Positions 10,275 through 20,950 of a DNA stretch of 64,000 bases are shown here, in pieces (position 1 is the stretch's first letter; every line of letters starts with the position of its first letter). Both the position numbers and the translations under genes were made by a program. The DNA comes from Nitzschia sp. pyKryTriq1 (Eukaryota > Bacillariophyta > Bacillariophyceae > Bacillariales > Bacillariaceae): NCBI GenBank assembly GCA_956465555.1, contig OY101126.1:972501-1036500 (forward strand), given 5' to 3'. A model generated the notes under the pieces. The model did not search any database, was not told the DNA's origin, and worked only from the letters and a program-made list of their open reading frames with translations.

Positions 10275-13200
10275 TTAACTGTAATCGGAATCATACGATT
10301 CTTCTTCGTCGGTGCCCGAGTCATAAGAAGGCTCTTCACTTGTCCAGCTAGAATCCGACATGAAGTTCTTGTGCTGGAGCTGTGATCGCGCTCCCACGCT
10401 TTTAGAAAACGATTGCGATTTGCCAATAGTGGGCGGTGCCTCCTTTCGAGATGGAGCACGGAGCACCGAGTCACTCTGTGCGCTTTGACTCTTGGTGATG
10501 GGAGGAGGGGCCACGTCATGCCCCTCCTTTTTGGCGTCCCGCATCCGTGCAATATAGCTCTTTACGGCATCCCAATCGTTGTTGGCAATGAACTTGTCCA
10601 AGTCACTCTGGTTCCAGGTGGAATGGGCTTTCGCGTAGTCACCCAAAGTGTTGGTGGCTCGCATACCCTCCGAAAGGGCGGCGGCAAGATCCCAGTCCTC
10701 TCGCTCAATCGCATCATCCAGGGCACGACGTCTGGCTTGTTCAAAATTGTCTTTGCGATTCGAGAATTCAGCATCATTCTCGCTGAGCGCAGATACGGAA
10801 TCGGTACCATAAGTATTGACTTCGTCATCACCGTAATAGCTACCCTCGTCCAGCTCATCGGTTGTCGAGCCCCGGCTACGCACGACTCGGCCCGGTTTAT
10901 CAAATGTTTCTGCTGCCACTCGAGAATTAGTCAATTCCTCGACCTTGAGCTCCCGTTCGCGGGGAACAGCACCACTGCGGGGCGGGGTGGATGAAATATC
11001 GAATGTATCTCCACGATGGCTGCTAATACTTGTCGTTGTGGACATAGTTTCGCTGATTGGTTCAATGCGCGATTTTCCAATGCGAGTGTTTCGGATTCGT
11101 TCCGTCTTGTCGGTAATGTTCGACGATCGCGTGGCAGCACTCGACTTGCTCATGAAAGTTGTTGTGCGTCCAGTCAAGCGAGAGGGAGACGGTTTCGGGA
11201 TGGCGCCAACTTCAACCATCGGCTCGTCGAACGGTCGGGCCTCGACCTTTTCACGGAGTTGTGCCACAAGAACATTCTCTCGGCCTGCATATTCCTCCAT
11301 CAATTGGTCGACGGAGGAGCTTTCGGGAGGAGACAAGCTGTTCAAGAGACGTTGGATCTCTTTCCTCTTGTCAGCGAGAGCCGGGTCAACGTTGCCTTGT
11401 TCATGCATTCCTTGGTCGGCCTCCACGTCAAAGCTTGTGCCGAGTAGCCCTCGCTCACCCTTGCTGATGCGTGCCTGGCTCTCTTCGGTCATTTCCGCCT
11501 CAACAACCATTGGAGGAGCGCGTCCCTCCCCATTGGTGGTGTCATCCCCACCCTCTTGCGACTTCGTGGTGTCGTTCTTTCCGAGGGGTGCCGCCTCCTC
11601 CTGCTGGGCCTTCTCCAATTCCAATTGCTTGAGCTCTTCCGGCATGATCCAAGTAGTCTCCCTCGTCTTGCGGTGGTAGAAGTACGTTCTACCACTATTC
11701 TTGTCCACAACTGGCTTCCACAAGGGCTTTTGCTTTTGCGTCTGCTTCTTCTTCTTTTTAGGTGTGGAAGGTTCGGCAACGGGTGTGTTCTCACTTGGCA
11801 CTGGCTTGGGCTTTGATTCGAATGCTTCTGGAGGAGGATTGTAGGTGGACTCACGAGTAATGCGGTTGTACCAGTAGGTCCTTCCGGTGTTAGGATCCAC
11901 TGTTGACTTCCAGAGTGGCTTATCCTTCTTCGCCTTTTTCTTCTTGACATCCTTTGGTCCATCGGCAGCAGCAGCAGCAGCAGCCGTTGAAGCGAGAGCA
12001 GACGGCGCAGCGGCAACAGCCGGAGGATCACTGGGGCTGATGTCCTTATTCTTCTTGGCAAATGGCTTGCTGATCTTCTTAGCCAAGCCACCAAAGGAAA
12101 GGGTTCGCCTGGATACCTTCTCGGTCTTGATATTTTCGGGTATCTCGTCAAACGACTTGCTCCTCTCCCTTTGCACATTTTCCCTGGATCCAGGAACAGG
12201 GGTTCTGTTGTCCTCGGTCTCGTCATCTGGTCCAACGTCATCGAGAAGATCTTCAAAGGATTTTTCTGTTTGAGGCTGCGATTCTTCCAACACGGGTTCT
12301 TCCTCTTTCTTTTCTTCTTCATACATACCGCCCAAAGGATCCAAAGCACTAAGAATATTGCCCAGAGCGCTCAAGATATCGTCAGCAGCACCAGGGCCTG
12401 GCTCAGCGGGAGCTTGAGCAGATTCTTCGTATGGGCCGGCAGCAAGGGCTGGTGGAGCGGACCGAGCATGCTCCAGCGGGCTGGGCTCTAGTTGAGTTTC
12501 CCGTCCAGGCAGTGGCTCTTTAGGATTTTCCTCCATTTCCGGGATGAAGATGGCTTGCTCTTCCTCGGCATACTCTTCTTCCATCGGCTCTTCTTGGGGC
12601 TGCTCGTCTTCCTCATGATACTGATCATCCTCGTACTGCTCCTGCTGCAGCTGTGCCGGGGGGTCTTGCTTCTTCTTGCGTCCAGAGAAGAGGCGTCGGA
12701 CAAGACCACGCTTGCTGTCCTGTGTCTTTCCAGATTCCATGCCTTCCAATGTTTTGGGGGCAGCTTCTTCGTTGGACTTGAACCAGCTCTTCCTCTTAGG
12801 AGAGTTAGGTGGGCTACTTAGAAGGGAGGAGTCCAAGACGACTTCAAAGTTCTCATGGTCATGAGATGGGGCTTCCTCGATGGAAGGAATGTCGTTGGAG
12901 CGGTGGCCACCACCGTAAGATGAGTCTTGGGCATACGAATTCATGACACTTCTCGAGTACGCAGTACTCGGACCATCAGTGGTCGATGGTAGGGACGGGT
13001 AGGTTGATTCTTCCTCGTCGTATGAGGGAACCGTTCCCCACTGGTTCGCGGTAGTAGTACCGTCGGCGTTGACTGAGCCGCCCGTATCCCCGCGCCTGGG
13101 GATCTGACAAATATCATCAATAAATCCAAACATGGAAGTCGCGCATGGTTTCACATTGGTTTTCTCCTTCTCCGCTGGTGTCGATGGAGCAGTGGAGGCA

Positions 13201-13613
13201 GCGATGGACGGGCTGGCAATCGAACTGTACATCATGGGCGGTGGAGAGGAAGCCGCACTGCTAGTATAAGGCTCAGGGCTCGAGACTGGATACGACTCCG
13301 AAAAGAGAGCGGGCGGCATGGCGGATTCCTTAAACTCAACCTTTCGGATCTGTGTTGCAGGATAGGGTGACACTGCCTTGGGCCCTGTCGGCGCATAAAA
13401 GCGGGACGGATCATACTCGGAAGCTACCACAGCAACATCGTATTTTTCATCCGGAGTCACAGGAGGCGTGCGCTCGTATTGGTTCGGTTTACGAAGCTTT
13501 GAAAAGACTCCCTTCTTCTTCATAGGCTTCGAATAGGATGAGTTCCTCTGGCCCGAGAGCAGCGAGGCGGTTTCGTCCTTTTTCGACTTTCGCCACGCGG
13601 AAACCATCGTCAT
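10275..13613 (-). CDS. Large acidic protein with two WW domains
   Basis: Single-exon gene of 1112 aa. The N-terminal half is disordered, proline- and serine-rich, then strongly acidic (residues 320-370 rich in E and Q). Two WW domains lie near 562-597 (PLWKSTVDPNTGRTYWYNR) and 626-662 (PLWKPVVDKNSGRTYFYHR); both have the first Trp and the aromatic pair but the second Trp position reads Y in the first copy (STYNPPP) and W in the second (TTWIMPE). The C-terminal 150 residues hold two short helical units, AIEREDWDLAAALSEG and FIANNDWDAVKSYIAR, a repeat style I associate with diatom proteins. WW domains bind proline-rich ligands; the partner is unknown and no enzyme domain is visible. A scaffold or cytoskeleton/signalling adaptor is a reasonable guess. 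Confidence 0.85.
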   Translation of the reverse strand: MTMVSAWRKSKKDETASLLSGQRNSSYSKPMKKKGVFSKLRKPNQYERTPPVTPDEKYDVAVVASEYDPSRFYAPTGPKAVSPYPATQIRKVEFKESAMPPALFSESYPVSSPEPYTSSAASSPPPMMYSSIASPSIAASTAPSTPAEKEKTNVKPCATSMFGFIDDICQIPRRGDTGGSVNADGTTTANQWGTVPSYDEEESTYPSLPSTTDGPSTAYSRSVMNSYAQDSSYGGGHRSNDIPSIEEAPSHDHENFEVVLDSSLLSSPPNSPKRKSWFKSNEEAAPKTLEGMESGKTQDSKRGLVRRLFSGRKKKQDPPAQLQQEQYEDDQYHEEDEQPQEEPMEEEYAEEEQAIFIPEMEENPKEPLPGRETQLEPSPLEHARSAPPALAAGPYEESAQAPAEPGPGAADDILSALGNILSALDPLGGMYEEEKKEEEPVLEESQPQTEKSFEDLLDDVGPDDETEDNRTPVPGSRENVQRERSKSFDEIPENIKTEKVSRRTLSFGGLAKKISKPFAKKNKDISPSDPPAVAAAPSALASTAAAAAAADGPKDVKKKKAKKDKPLWKSTVDPNTGRTYWYNRITRESTYNPPPEAFESKPKPVPSENTPVAEPSTPKKKKKQTQKQKPLWKPVVDKNSGRTYFYHRKTRETTWIMPEELKQLELEKAQQEEAAPLGKNDTTKSQEGGDDTTNGEGRAPPMVVEAEMTEESQARISKGERGLLGTSFDVEADQGMHEQGNVDPALADKRKEIQRLLNSLSPPESSSVDQLMEEYAGRENVLVAQLREKVEARPFDEPMVEVGAIPKPSPSRLTGRTTTFMSKSSAATRSSNITDKTERIRNTRIGKSRIEPISETMSTTTSISSHRGDTFDISSTPPRSGAVPRERELKVEELTNSRVAAETFDKPGRVVRSRGSTTDELDEGSYYGDDEVNTYGTDSVSALSENDAEFSNRKDNFEQARRRALDDAIEREDWDLAAALSEGMRATNTLGDYAKAHSTWNQSDLDKFIANNDWDAVKSYIARMRDAKKEGHDVAPPPITKSQSAQSDSVLRAPSRKEAPPTIGKSQSFSKSVGARSQLQHKNFMSDSSWTSEEPSYDSGTDEEESYDSDYS

Positions 13614-14501
13614 ATATTCCAGCTACAAACTAGACTATCCAATAACGTAACGTCCACGGCAAGCAACACGTCCGAATGGAAAGTGCTTTGTTCCAACAAT
13701 GAAAGATTTACAGTAGCAACCAGTCCGAAGTATACTGGTAGCAAGACAGTCCTCGACGAACAAGTCTTTGCTGAGTGCTGATTGTGGTGGCTGGAAACTG
13801 TACAAGTACAGTAGCAGCTCCTCACAGATTCCGGATACTCTGGCGTTTTTCGTGTGGCCTCCTTCCCGCAAACTTTTCGATTGCTGGCAGTCCAATCTCC
13901 CGCCGAAATTGAGCGTTTCCACTCACAAAAACCATGTGCAAATTCGTCATTTCGCGCGTTTCAAGACTTACGCCTCCTGGACATCCCATAAAAAAATTAT
14001 ATACTTAGCCCAATGAACTATATACATATCTGAATGTTAGATATTGTATAATGCCCGACGGCTCGCCGATGGTATTTAAGGGCCTGTACCAATGAGTTGC
14101 GGTTCACAGCGCACCTTTGCACATGCGACGGCCAACCCACCGATAATTGGATTTTAGGCAAGCCAGCCGGGCTTCACGGCCACCGGGCCGTTCACAATTT
14201 CGGCCACGCCGGACGACTACTCTGTTCTTACAACATCGCATCTCTTTCAGTCGATGTCACCAAGACACCAACGTCGAGCTCCCAACTTTCAAAATGAAAT
14301 CGGCTCCGATAACGGGGGACAACGGAAGGATTTCGGTATCATACCGTGGGTTGGGATGAAGACGACTGACTGACTCACTCACTCGGTAAAATGAAAAAGA
14401 TATTGAAAATGCACCGAACATGTAGCTTATGTAGATTAACAATACACAGAATGTCAGTAGTTTCCCCTGTCGTAGCTCAATATTACAATAGTATATGCTC
14501 T
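13614..14501. other. Intergenic, nothing recognised
   Basis: An 888-bp gap between the start of the WW gene and the end of the diacylglycerol kinase gene. Short frames on both strands lack family features. Confidence 0.45.
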
Positions 14502-17500
14502 TCAAAACATTATTCCAGGCGATGGACCCCCGGGGCCGAGATTTCCTGTGCTTGCCATGGCTCGTTTTAATGAGAATGCACTGCCTCGATGGCTTTGTTC
14601 CCGCCGTTGTCGAGTCTTGCTCTCAATTCTCCGACTGAATTCCTTCATGAGTGCCGCGTGAACTCTGTCATCAATTAGTTTCCTGCCCTCGGCCCAGTCT
14701 AAGAGATTCGCCACTTCCGTCTCTACGCCGTGGCTATCGTCCGCCGATCGATGCAGCATGATAGCAGCATCCTTCTTGCGCTTCACTCGTAGTGTACAGA
14801 CATTCTGACGCCATGGCTCTCCATCTATCTGTACCGATACTTTGCGCTTGATGATGATAGTTGCCTCGCGGCATTGACACAATTTCTGTGCATGGCTCAA
14901 ACCGACACGAATCTGGCCCAAATGAAAGGCCCCCCGAATCGAAACAATGTCCAAAAAGCCATCTTGACAGCTACTCGGGCGTTCACACGCAGTGACTTTG
15001 GTGTACTTTTCTTCCTCGGAAAGGGCCAGCGAAGCAGCCAAGTCCTCCACACTATCGACGCGCTCAAATGGCAGGTTGGCAGCAGCGGAGTCGGTCTGCT
15101 TTTCTTTCATTTCCTTGATCATACTACAAAGAAGGACAAATAATAAACTTGTGAGAACAACGAGAACTTGCTGCTCGTAGTAATCTCTGTATGGTTGAGC
15201 ATCCTTATCACTTACTCGAGACTTCGTGAACGCTTGAGCGGTCCTCCGTTCCAACTATTATGGCGGCTTCCAAATGGCGAGTTAGCTTCAGATTCTCCTT
15301 TAGTACCCAAGGACCACAATGGCACTCCACCCGCGTAAGAATCAATGTTGAGCAAAATAATGCCCTGCGAATCCTCGGGGAGAGGAACTTCCACACCGTC
15401 GGCGATGAGAGTAATTTCGTGTGGTAGGTTCACCGATGTCGCCTTGAGAATATCTTCGGCTCCAAACACGCCATACCACGCTTTGTTGACCACTCGCGAA
15501 AAGAAGAGTTGCGGACGACTTTCTCGGAGCTGTTGGATGCGAGAGCAAGATGCAAAAGCCGTGAGATTTGTCGCAATCGAAGGAGCGCATACGAAAGGTG
15601 CCGAACCGTACAGTTTTCAAAAGTAACTTACGAGGTGGACTTGCAGAGCCGCCTGGGCGTCAGCACCCACTCCAAGATAGTTGAAGAATGACTTGACCTC
15701 TTTAACTTTCCCTTTTTTGTTTTCGATCGTCATTTCCCATTGATCCAGCCATGAACTATAGGATTCGGCCACTTGCTCCAGAATGGCCGTCAGAGGTTCG
15801 TTGTTGTATCCACCGCCCCAACCGTGAATTCTCGCCAGATCATTTCCTGTTCCCAGAGGTAGAATCGCAATCGGTGGTACACGCTGAATTTTCATCTTTT
15901 CCATGGTACTAACAATCCAGCTTACAGTCCCGTCTCCGCCGCAAACCAAAATGCGAAGGCGGCTAAAGCTAGTTGTGAACGATTCCAAGATTTCTTCAGG
16001 GCCGCCATTGACCAGGTCCCATACTTGAATTGGATTTAGCAAGCCTCGAAGCTGGGTAATCAACAACTCGCCTTGTTGTGGTCCAGACCGAGAGTTGACA
16101 AATACTAGAAGGGGCTTCCACCGAGATGAATCCGGTAGGAAATCGTCCCCGACAATGTAACCATTCCGGTCCGGAACTGGAACTTCCACCGACATTTTCT
16201 TGATATGTTCCTGTGTCGAAGCCGTCTCGAAGTAGTATGAGATCGATTCGGCCCGCTCGATCTCCAAATCATCCATCGGATCGTCGCTGCTCTTCTTTGA
16301 AAGGTCCGAGTCATCTGTTTCTGGGAGGGCACGGCTTTCTCCGATGGACCCAGGCCGTAGACATCTGGCTGGCGACTGTGCAGAGGCGGGGTTTCCCGTC
16401 ACTCCATTCGGCTGCCCCGGCTTGTTCCGAAGAAGTGGTTTCCGATAGTTCTCTAAGGCATCTTTAAGCTTGGGAATACTCAACGGCTGCTGGTGATTTG
16501 ACCGCGACGAGAGAGCGAGTTTTGAGACACGACCATCTCCCAGATCGATATTCTCGTCACGTAAATCGAATCGTGGCGTTTCGTATACTGAATCTGGATG
16601 GGTCGGTGTGTGCAAATTTGGTGTTGGTGGAGGTGTATGCATGTTTGCATTGATGCCGGAAGCAACTGTGTCATCAAGTTCCGAACCTAAAGTCTCCTTC
16701 TTCTCCTCTCCTTCTCTTGTTGACAAAGTGGCATCTATCAAACTGATGTTCGGCATCGGATCGGTGGAGTAGTTTGATTCTCCAACATCTGGAGATTTTG
16801 GAATGTTCGTGGGTCGATTGGATTTTAAAATGGTGTCGCGCTTGCTTCTCAACTTGTTCTTCGAGGTGCGAGGAGAGAGCAGCTGCCCCCCATCGGAACC
16901 ACTATTAGCGCTAGCCTGGCTGTTGAAACTAAGCCGACGAACGAATGCCCCTTCCCCACCCTCCGATTCGTCATCATCAGCCGCCCCCAACACGGCCTCT
17001 GATTGACGGCGGCGCCGATTCCGAAGCCACCATTCGATCCAGTTGATCAACGAATACCCAGCTCCAACATAATCGTACCGCAGAAAGCTCATCATGAGGT
17101 GCAAGAAATGCCTCAAATAGTTGAGTAATCGTTGACCCGGATTTTCGTCCTCCAATCCCTCATCTGTATGCTCCGCATTTGCTGCCGAAGATATCGAAGT
17201 CGCCCTCTTCGATTCTATTTCCGACTTGGGGGCATTCTTGGGTTTCTCTACGCGTTTACATTGAGGGGGGAGGACCAGCTGGCAGTATCTCGTTTGTAGA
17301 ATAGCCGGCCATCGTTTAGCAAACTTTTCTTCTTCTGTCTCTTCCTCCTCCTCCTCCTCATAGTCTTCATCCTCTTGACGACCGCCGGCAAAGTCACTGA
17401 TCGGTTTTCGTTTTCCGTTCATTCCAACAATACTAGAGGTCGATCGGCTTCGCTCCAAAGTAGGTCGTTTTCTAGGAGATGTTGCTCCTCCAGTGGATTG

Positions 17501-17917
17501 ACCGAGCTTCTCTCTGTAAAAGACGGATAAATTCCTCCGAATCCTTTCGAACGAAAATGTCCGCTTCTCAATGCTCAAGAGGGATGAACGATTACGTCTC
17601 TTTCCTTGAGGCCGCTTGTCCATACGCCATTTTCGAGAGGGCGATAGGATCCAAAAGGCCACTAAATACAAGATGAAAGCAAGCCCCAGATTGTTCATGT
17701 GTCTTCCAAAGGCTGTGGGGTCCTCGCGCCAGTCTACCAGAAACGGAAAGGCAGTGTCCATGAAATATCGTATTCGAAGGATGATGCCTGACACATCGTT
17801 TTTGATGTCGGTGTAAATGGCTGTCGCTGCGGTCTCCACGATCTCATTGACTGCTTCGATCAACTCTTCATCCTCTTGCAAGGCCTCCGCCGACGTTTCC
17901 ACGTCCACATAGCTCAT
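14502..17917 (-). CDS. Diacylglycerol kinase (DGK) with N-terminal membrane anchor
   Basis: Three exons on the minus strand, 15632-17917, 15216-15529 and 14502-15123; introns of 102 bp (GTAAGT...CAACAG, phase 0) and 92 bp (GTAAGT...TTGTAG, phase 2); 1073 aa in total. The enzyme converts diacylglycerol to phosphatidic acid with ATP. A hydrophobic helix at about 76-92 should anchor it in a membrane. Residues 95-595 are long, charged and mostly disordered. The catalytic domain starts near 601 (KPLLVFVNSRSG) with the nucleotide-binding GGDGT at 660-664 and LGTGNDLAR near 688. The accessory domain begins with FFNYLGVGADAQ and continues through exon 2 (FFSRVVNKAWYG, ILLNIDSYAGGVPLW). Exon 3 completes it, with GLSHAQKLCQ and PWRQ. 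No C1 domains are visible, which sets it apart from most animal DGKs. Confidence 0.88.
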
Positions 17918-18727
17918 GCTGGTGGAAGACTACGACGCAACAGCTAGAGTAGTCAAGTTGTGCACAAAAGCTCCACGTCGCGAAACGTGCTCGTCGTGGA
18001 ACACAAAAAGCTTGAGCTTTCGTTTTCTTGTTTTAGACAAAACCCAACCAACCCATCCAAACGAAGTGAATGATATATTTGCGGAATCTAAAATGTTGTG
18101 TTGTCCAAAAGAAAGCGTTCCAACCTTCTTCGAAGCAAGTAGAGATACATTCGAATTCCTTAGTTCAAGTTCTATGGCCATGGTCTATCTCCCTCTTCGT
18201 CGCTTGCGTTGCTGTACCACGCACCGCTTTTGCGCGCAACAAAAAGTGGATCGATGATGACACGGCAGAATTCCTAGCGAATTCTTTCCCCGCAGTACCT
18301 TTTCTATTACGATGTCAAGTGGATCGGACAGAATGGAAGTCCCGTTTGAAATCGACTGAAATGACCCCAGAGGGGCGACCCGGATGAAAATTCGACTCCA
18401 TTGACTACTAAATGACTGATGAGAGACCCCTGATGAGACAACATACTGTCCATAAGCTAACCTGCTCCAGCCAGTCTGTAGTAGTTGTCCGGTTTGCCCT
18501 GATATACTGACTACTGTAGTCACTCTCCTCGAGGGTAACTTTCCTCTACTCTCTCTCTAGCTAGAGTCGAAGCTCTGTCACTGTTCTATCGTAGTGGTCT
18601 AGCTAGAATGGAGCCCCACGGCTCAAGGTTACGAATAGATACTAGTAATTCGACTCTACTAGAAGACCAATATTTAGTACCTTCTACTAAAGTAGCTCTC
18701 CGAGTACAAATGCTACGGAGACGTCGT
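17918..18727. other. Intergenic with CTCT/CTAG tracts
   Basis: The promoter of the diacylglycerol kinase gene must be at the left end. Near 18520-18570 there is a CTCTC/CTAG tract similar to that at 6237-6365. No gene supported. Confidence 0.45.
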
Positions 18728-20692
18728 TCAAAAGGGATCTGATGCCTCCAAATGCATAGGCTCGTCATTGGGATGGGATGATTCATTGGTTGGATCAAGT
18801 CGTAACGACAGCTTGTGAGAGTGCAGACACATGCGTTGCGTGGAAGTTCCTAATGGGGAGGACGATACTGCATCGTCGTTCTTGTCGGTCGTGTTGCTGA
18901 GCGATGGCGGGTTTCGTCGGTCCGTGGTCAATGTGTGGCGATTGTAGGTGGCATCTCCCAAAATACCATACCCACCTCCAACTAACAAAGCCATATGAAG
19001 TCGCAATTGATGTCGGCGCCCGGTTAGTGGTAGCAGCTGAACTTTGGTAGTGACGGGTGAACCACCGTAGCTACTGCTGTTATTGCAATCAAGGATGGTG
19101 CACTTGGTCAAACACGGCTTATAATCCAAGTCAGGAGATCCTACAAAATGTTTCATGTGTGGATACTTCTCAAGTAGTTCTGGGTCGGGAGGAACTTTCA
19201 TGGAAAAATCATAGGGATCCGAGCCTTGACCCAACGGGCAACAAATATAAACCACCGACAGTTTTGTATCATTTGAAAAGGGGGAGGAGTCCTCCATTGT
19301 CTCTCCAAAGATGATGGGAAATGTGTTCGGTAGATTATCGTTCTCGTCTTCATCCTCCTCGTCCTTTTGTAATTCTCGTCGTAGAATATTGTTGTGTAGT
19401 TCTGCAGCTTGTTGGAATACCGACTTCCATTTCAGATTGGTCCGACATAATTGTTTCCAGTCTAATTCCTGCAGCAATGTACGCGTTTCTGTCCAAGCCG
19501 TGGTAGAAGGGGTACTGTTTTCATCGTCGCTGTTCTTGTGACTAATTTCTTCTTGTCGGATGGCGTCCTCCACTGGTTTCCATATTTCTTGCCACTGTTC
19601 CGGCGTCAATACTTCAGGCCGCCCTCTTTTTTTCTTTTTCGTGCTGTTGTTATGGTTGTTGTTCTTAGCCAGCATGCTCGCTTTGTACTTTTGAAAAATG
19701 GCATGAGCCGGCTGAAAGCCTAGAAATGTTTTTTGATCTTCTTTTCGTTGGGATCTGGGTCGTCGCGACTTTTTGTACGTATCCTCAAGACGTTGCAGGG
19801 TAGATTGAATTTGAGCTGGTGAAAAGCAGGGCATGGATGGTGATTCTTCGTGCTGTGACAGCATAGCTTTTAGATGGTTCGATCCCTCGACCAGTGCTAA
19901 ATATTCTTTGGTGACTTGTCGTTGTTCCCATTGTCGAATGGCATGGGCAGCGGCTGCTTGGGTGCGGGCGACACATAACAATCCACTGGTGGCATAATCC
20001 AATTGATGGCACGGTCGCAGAGCATTGTCGGAGATGGAATTGTGTTGATGAAGTTTCGTGACGGCGTTTAATAACAATTCATCGTCATTTGTATTCGAAT
20101 TTTGGGCTTCGCTCAACAAGGAGGGAGGAGGATACCAGTAGGTGAGTAATTTATGAACCGTGGCCGGATAGGGTCCATCCATGCGCAAATCGGGTGGTTT
20201 GTTGAGTACCACGTAGTGACTGGATTCGAAAACAATGCAGCTTTCTTTTGGATACTGTGAGATCAAATGCTTCAAATCACATTGTGTAGGAGATCCCCAA
20301 CAAGGGTTATCCTCTTGGAGAGGAGTACTCGTCGGCGCTGAACAGGTAGATGAAGATTTCTCGACGGACATGCTAGTAGAGGCAAACGTTGGCAGAGGAA
20401 ATGCAGCAAATAATGTGCGGCGTGCTTGCCGATTTCTCGTCAAAACAGTGTCAACGATCCTTCTGGTGAACTTTTCTAGTGGTTGCATGTCCCTTTTCCA
20501 TGACAGGAAGATATGAAGCGCAGTCGTCCCCGCCTCTCCCGTGATGGATACAACAACAAGATGAAAGAGACGGCGAAAAAGAATCATCATCGTGCGGTGC
20601 GAGGCGGTATGAAAGCAGCTCTTTATCGCGCCAAAAATCGCTCGTGATTCGTTCAAGAATGAAACTATTCCTCCAGTCTGAAGATTTTGCAT
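18728..20692 (-). CDS. RluA-family pseudouridine synthase, RPUSD1-like
   Basis: Single-exon gene, 654 aa from the first ATG. RluA-type enzymes isomerise uridine to pseudouridine in RNA. The catalytic core is recognisable: VVLNKPPDLRMDGPYPATVH near 161-180, the active-site motif HQLDYATSGLLCVA with the catalytic Asp at about 232, VTKEYLALVEG, and the C-terminal RNA-binding motif PLTGRRHQLRLH. The HQLDYATSG form and RQVTKEYLAL match animal RPUSD1 more than bacterial RluA-D. A large insertion (about 280-490) with KKKKRGRPE and acidic runs splits the domain. The true start is uncertain: a Met at 69 (position 20488) begins an Arg-rich, acid-poor stretch (KFTRRIVDTVLTRNRQARR) that could be a mitochondrial presequence. 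Target RNA unknown. Confidence 0.84.
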   Translation of the reverse strand: MQNLQTGGIVSFLNESRAIFGAIKSCFHTASHRTMMILFRRLFHLVVVSITGEAGTTALHIFLSWKRDMQPLEKFTRRIVDTVLTRNRQARRTLFAAFPLPTFASTSMSVEKSSSTCSAPTSTPLQEDNPCWGSPTQCDLKHLISQYPKESCIVFESSHYVVLNKPPDLRMDGPYPATVHKLLTYWYPPPSLLSEAQNSNTNDDELLLNAVTKLHQHNSISDNALRPCHQLDYATSGLLCVARTQAAAAHAIRQWEQRQVTKEYLALVEGSNHLKAMLSQHEESPSMPCFSPAQIQSTLQRLEDTYKKSRRPRSQRKEDQKTFLGFQPAHAIFQKYKASMLAKNNNHNNSTKKKKRGRPEVLTPEQWQEIWKPVEDAIRQEEISHKNSDDENSTPSTTAWTETRTLLQELDWKQLCRTNLKWKSVFQQAAELHNNILRRELQKDEEDEDENDNLPNTFPIIFGETMEDSSPFSNDTKLSVVYICCPLGQGSDPYDFSMKVPPDPELLEKYPHMKHFVGSPDLDYKPCLTKCTILDCNNSSSYGGSPVTTKVQLLPLTGRRHQLRLHMALLVGGGYGILGDATYNRHTLTTDRRNPPSLSNTTDKNDDAVSSSPLGTSTQRMCLHSHKLSLRLDPTNESSHPNDEPMHLEASDPF

Positions 20693-20950
20693 ACCGGTAG
20701 GACCCTACAGTAGGTGCTTCGAAAGGAAGGAGGCTCAAAGTAAACGCAAACCATTGAGGCTGCACAGTTCTTCTTCCATCATATGGTATGTCTATATAAT
20801 TCATTTCTAGTATATTCGTAGTTCTCTCGTCCAACCACCACCACGACAGAGGGAACAACCGATAGAATAACATAGTAGTAGTGCGGTGCCGAACAGGGGC
20901 ACGTGATGCTTGATATGACACATGTTGATGTATCCATAGGTCAGGTTCAT

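Noticed and set aside
10945-11679. 244-codon frame antisense to the WW-domain gene
   Set aside because: Ser/Leu/Arg-rich shadow of the acidic and Lys-rich WW gene; no family features.
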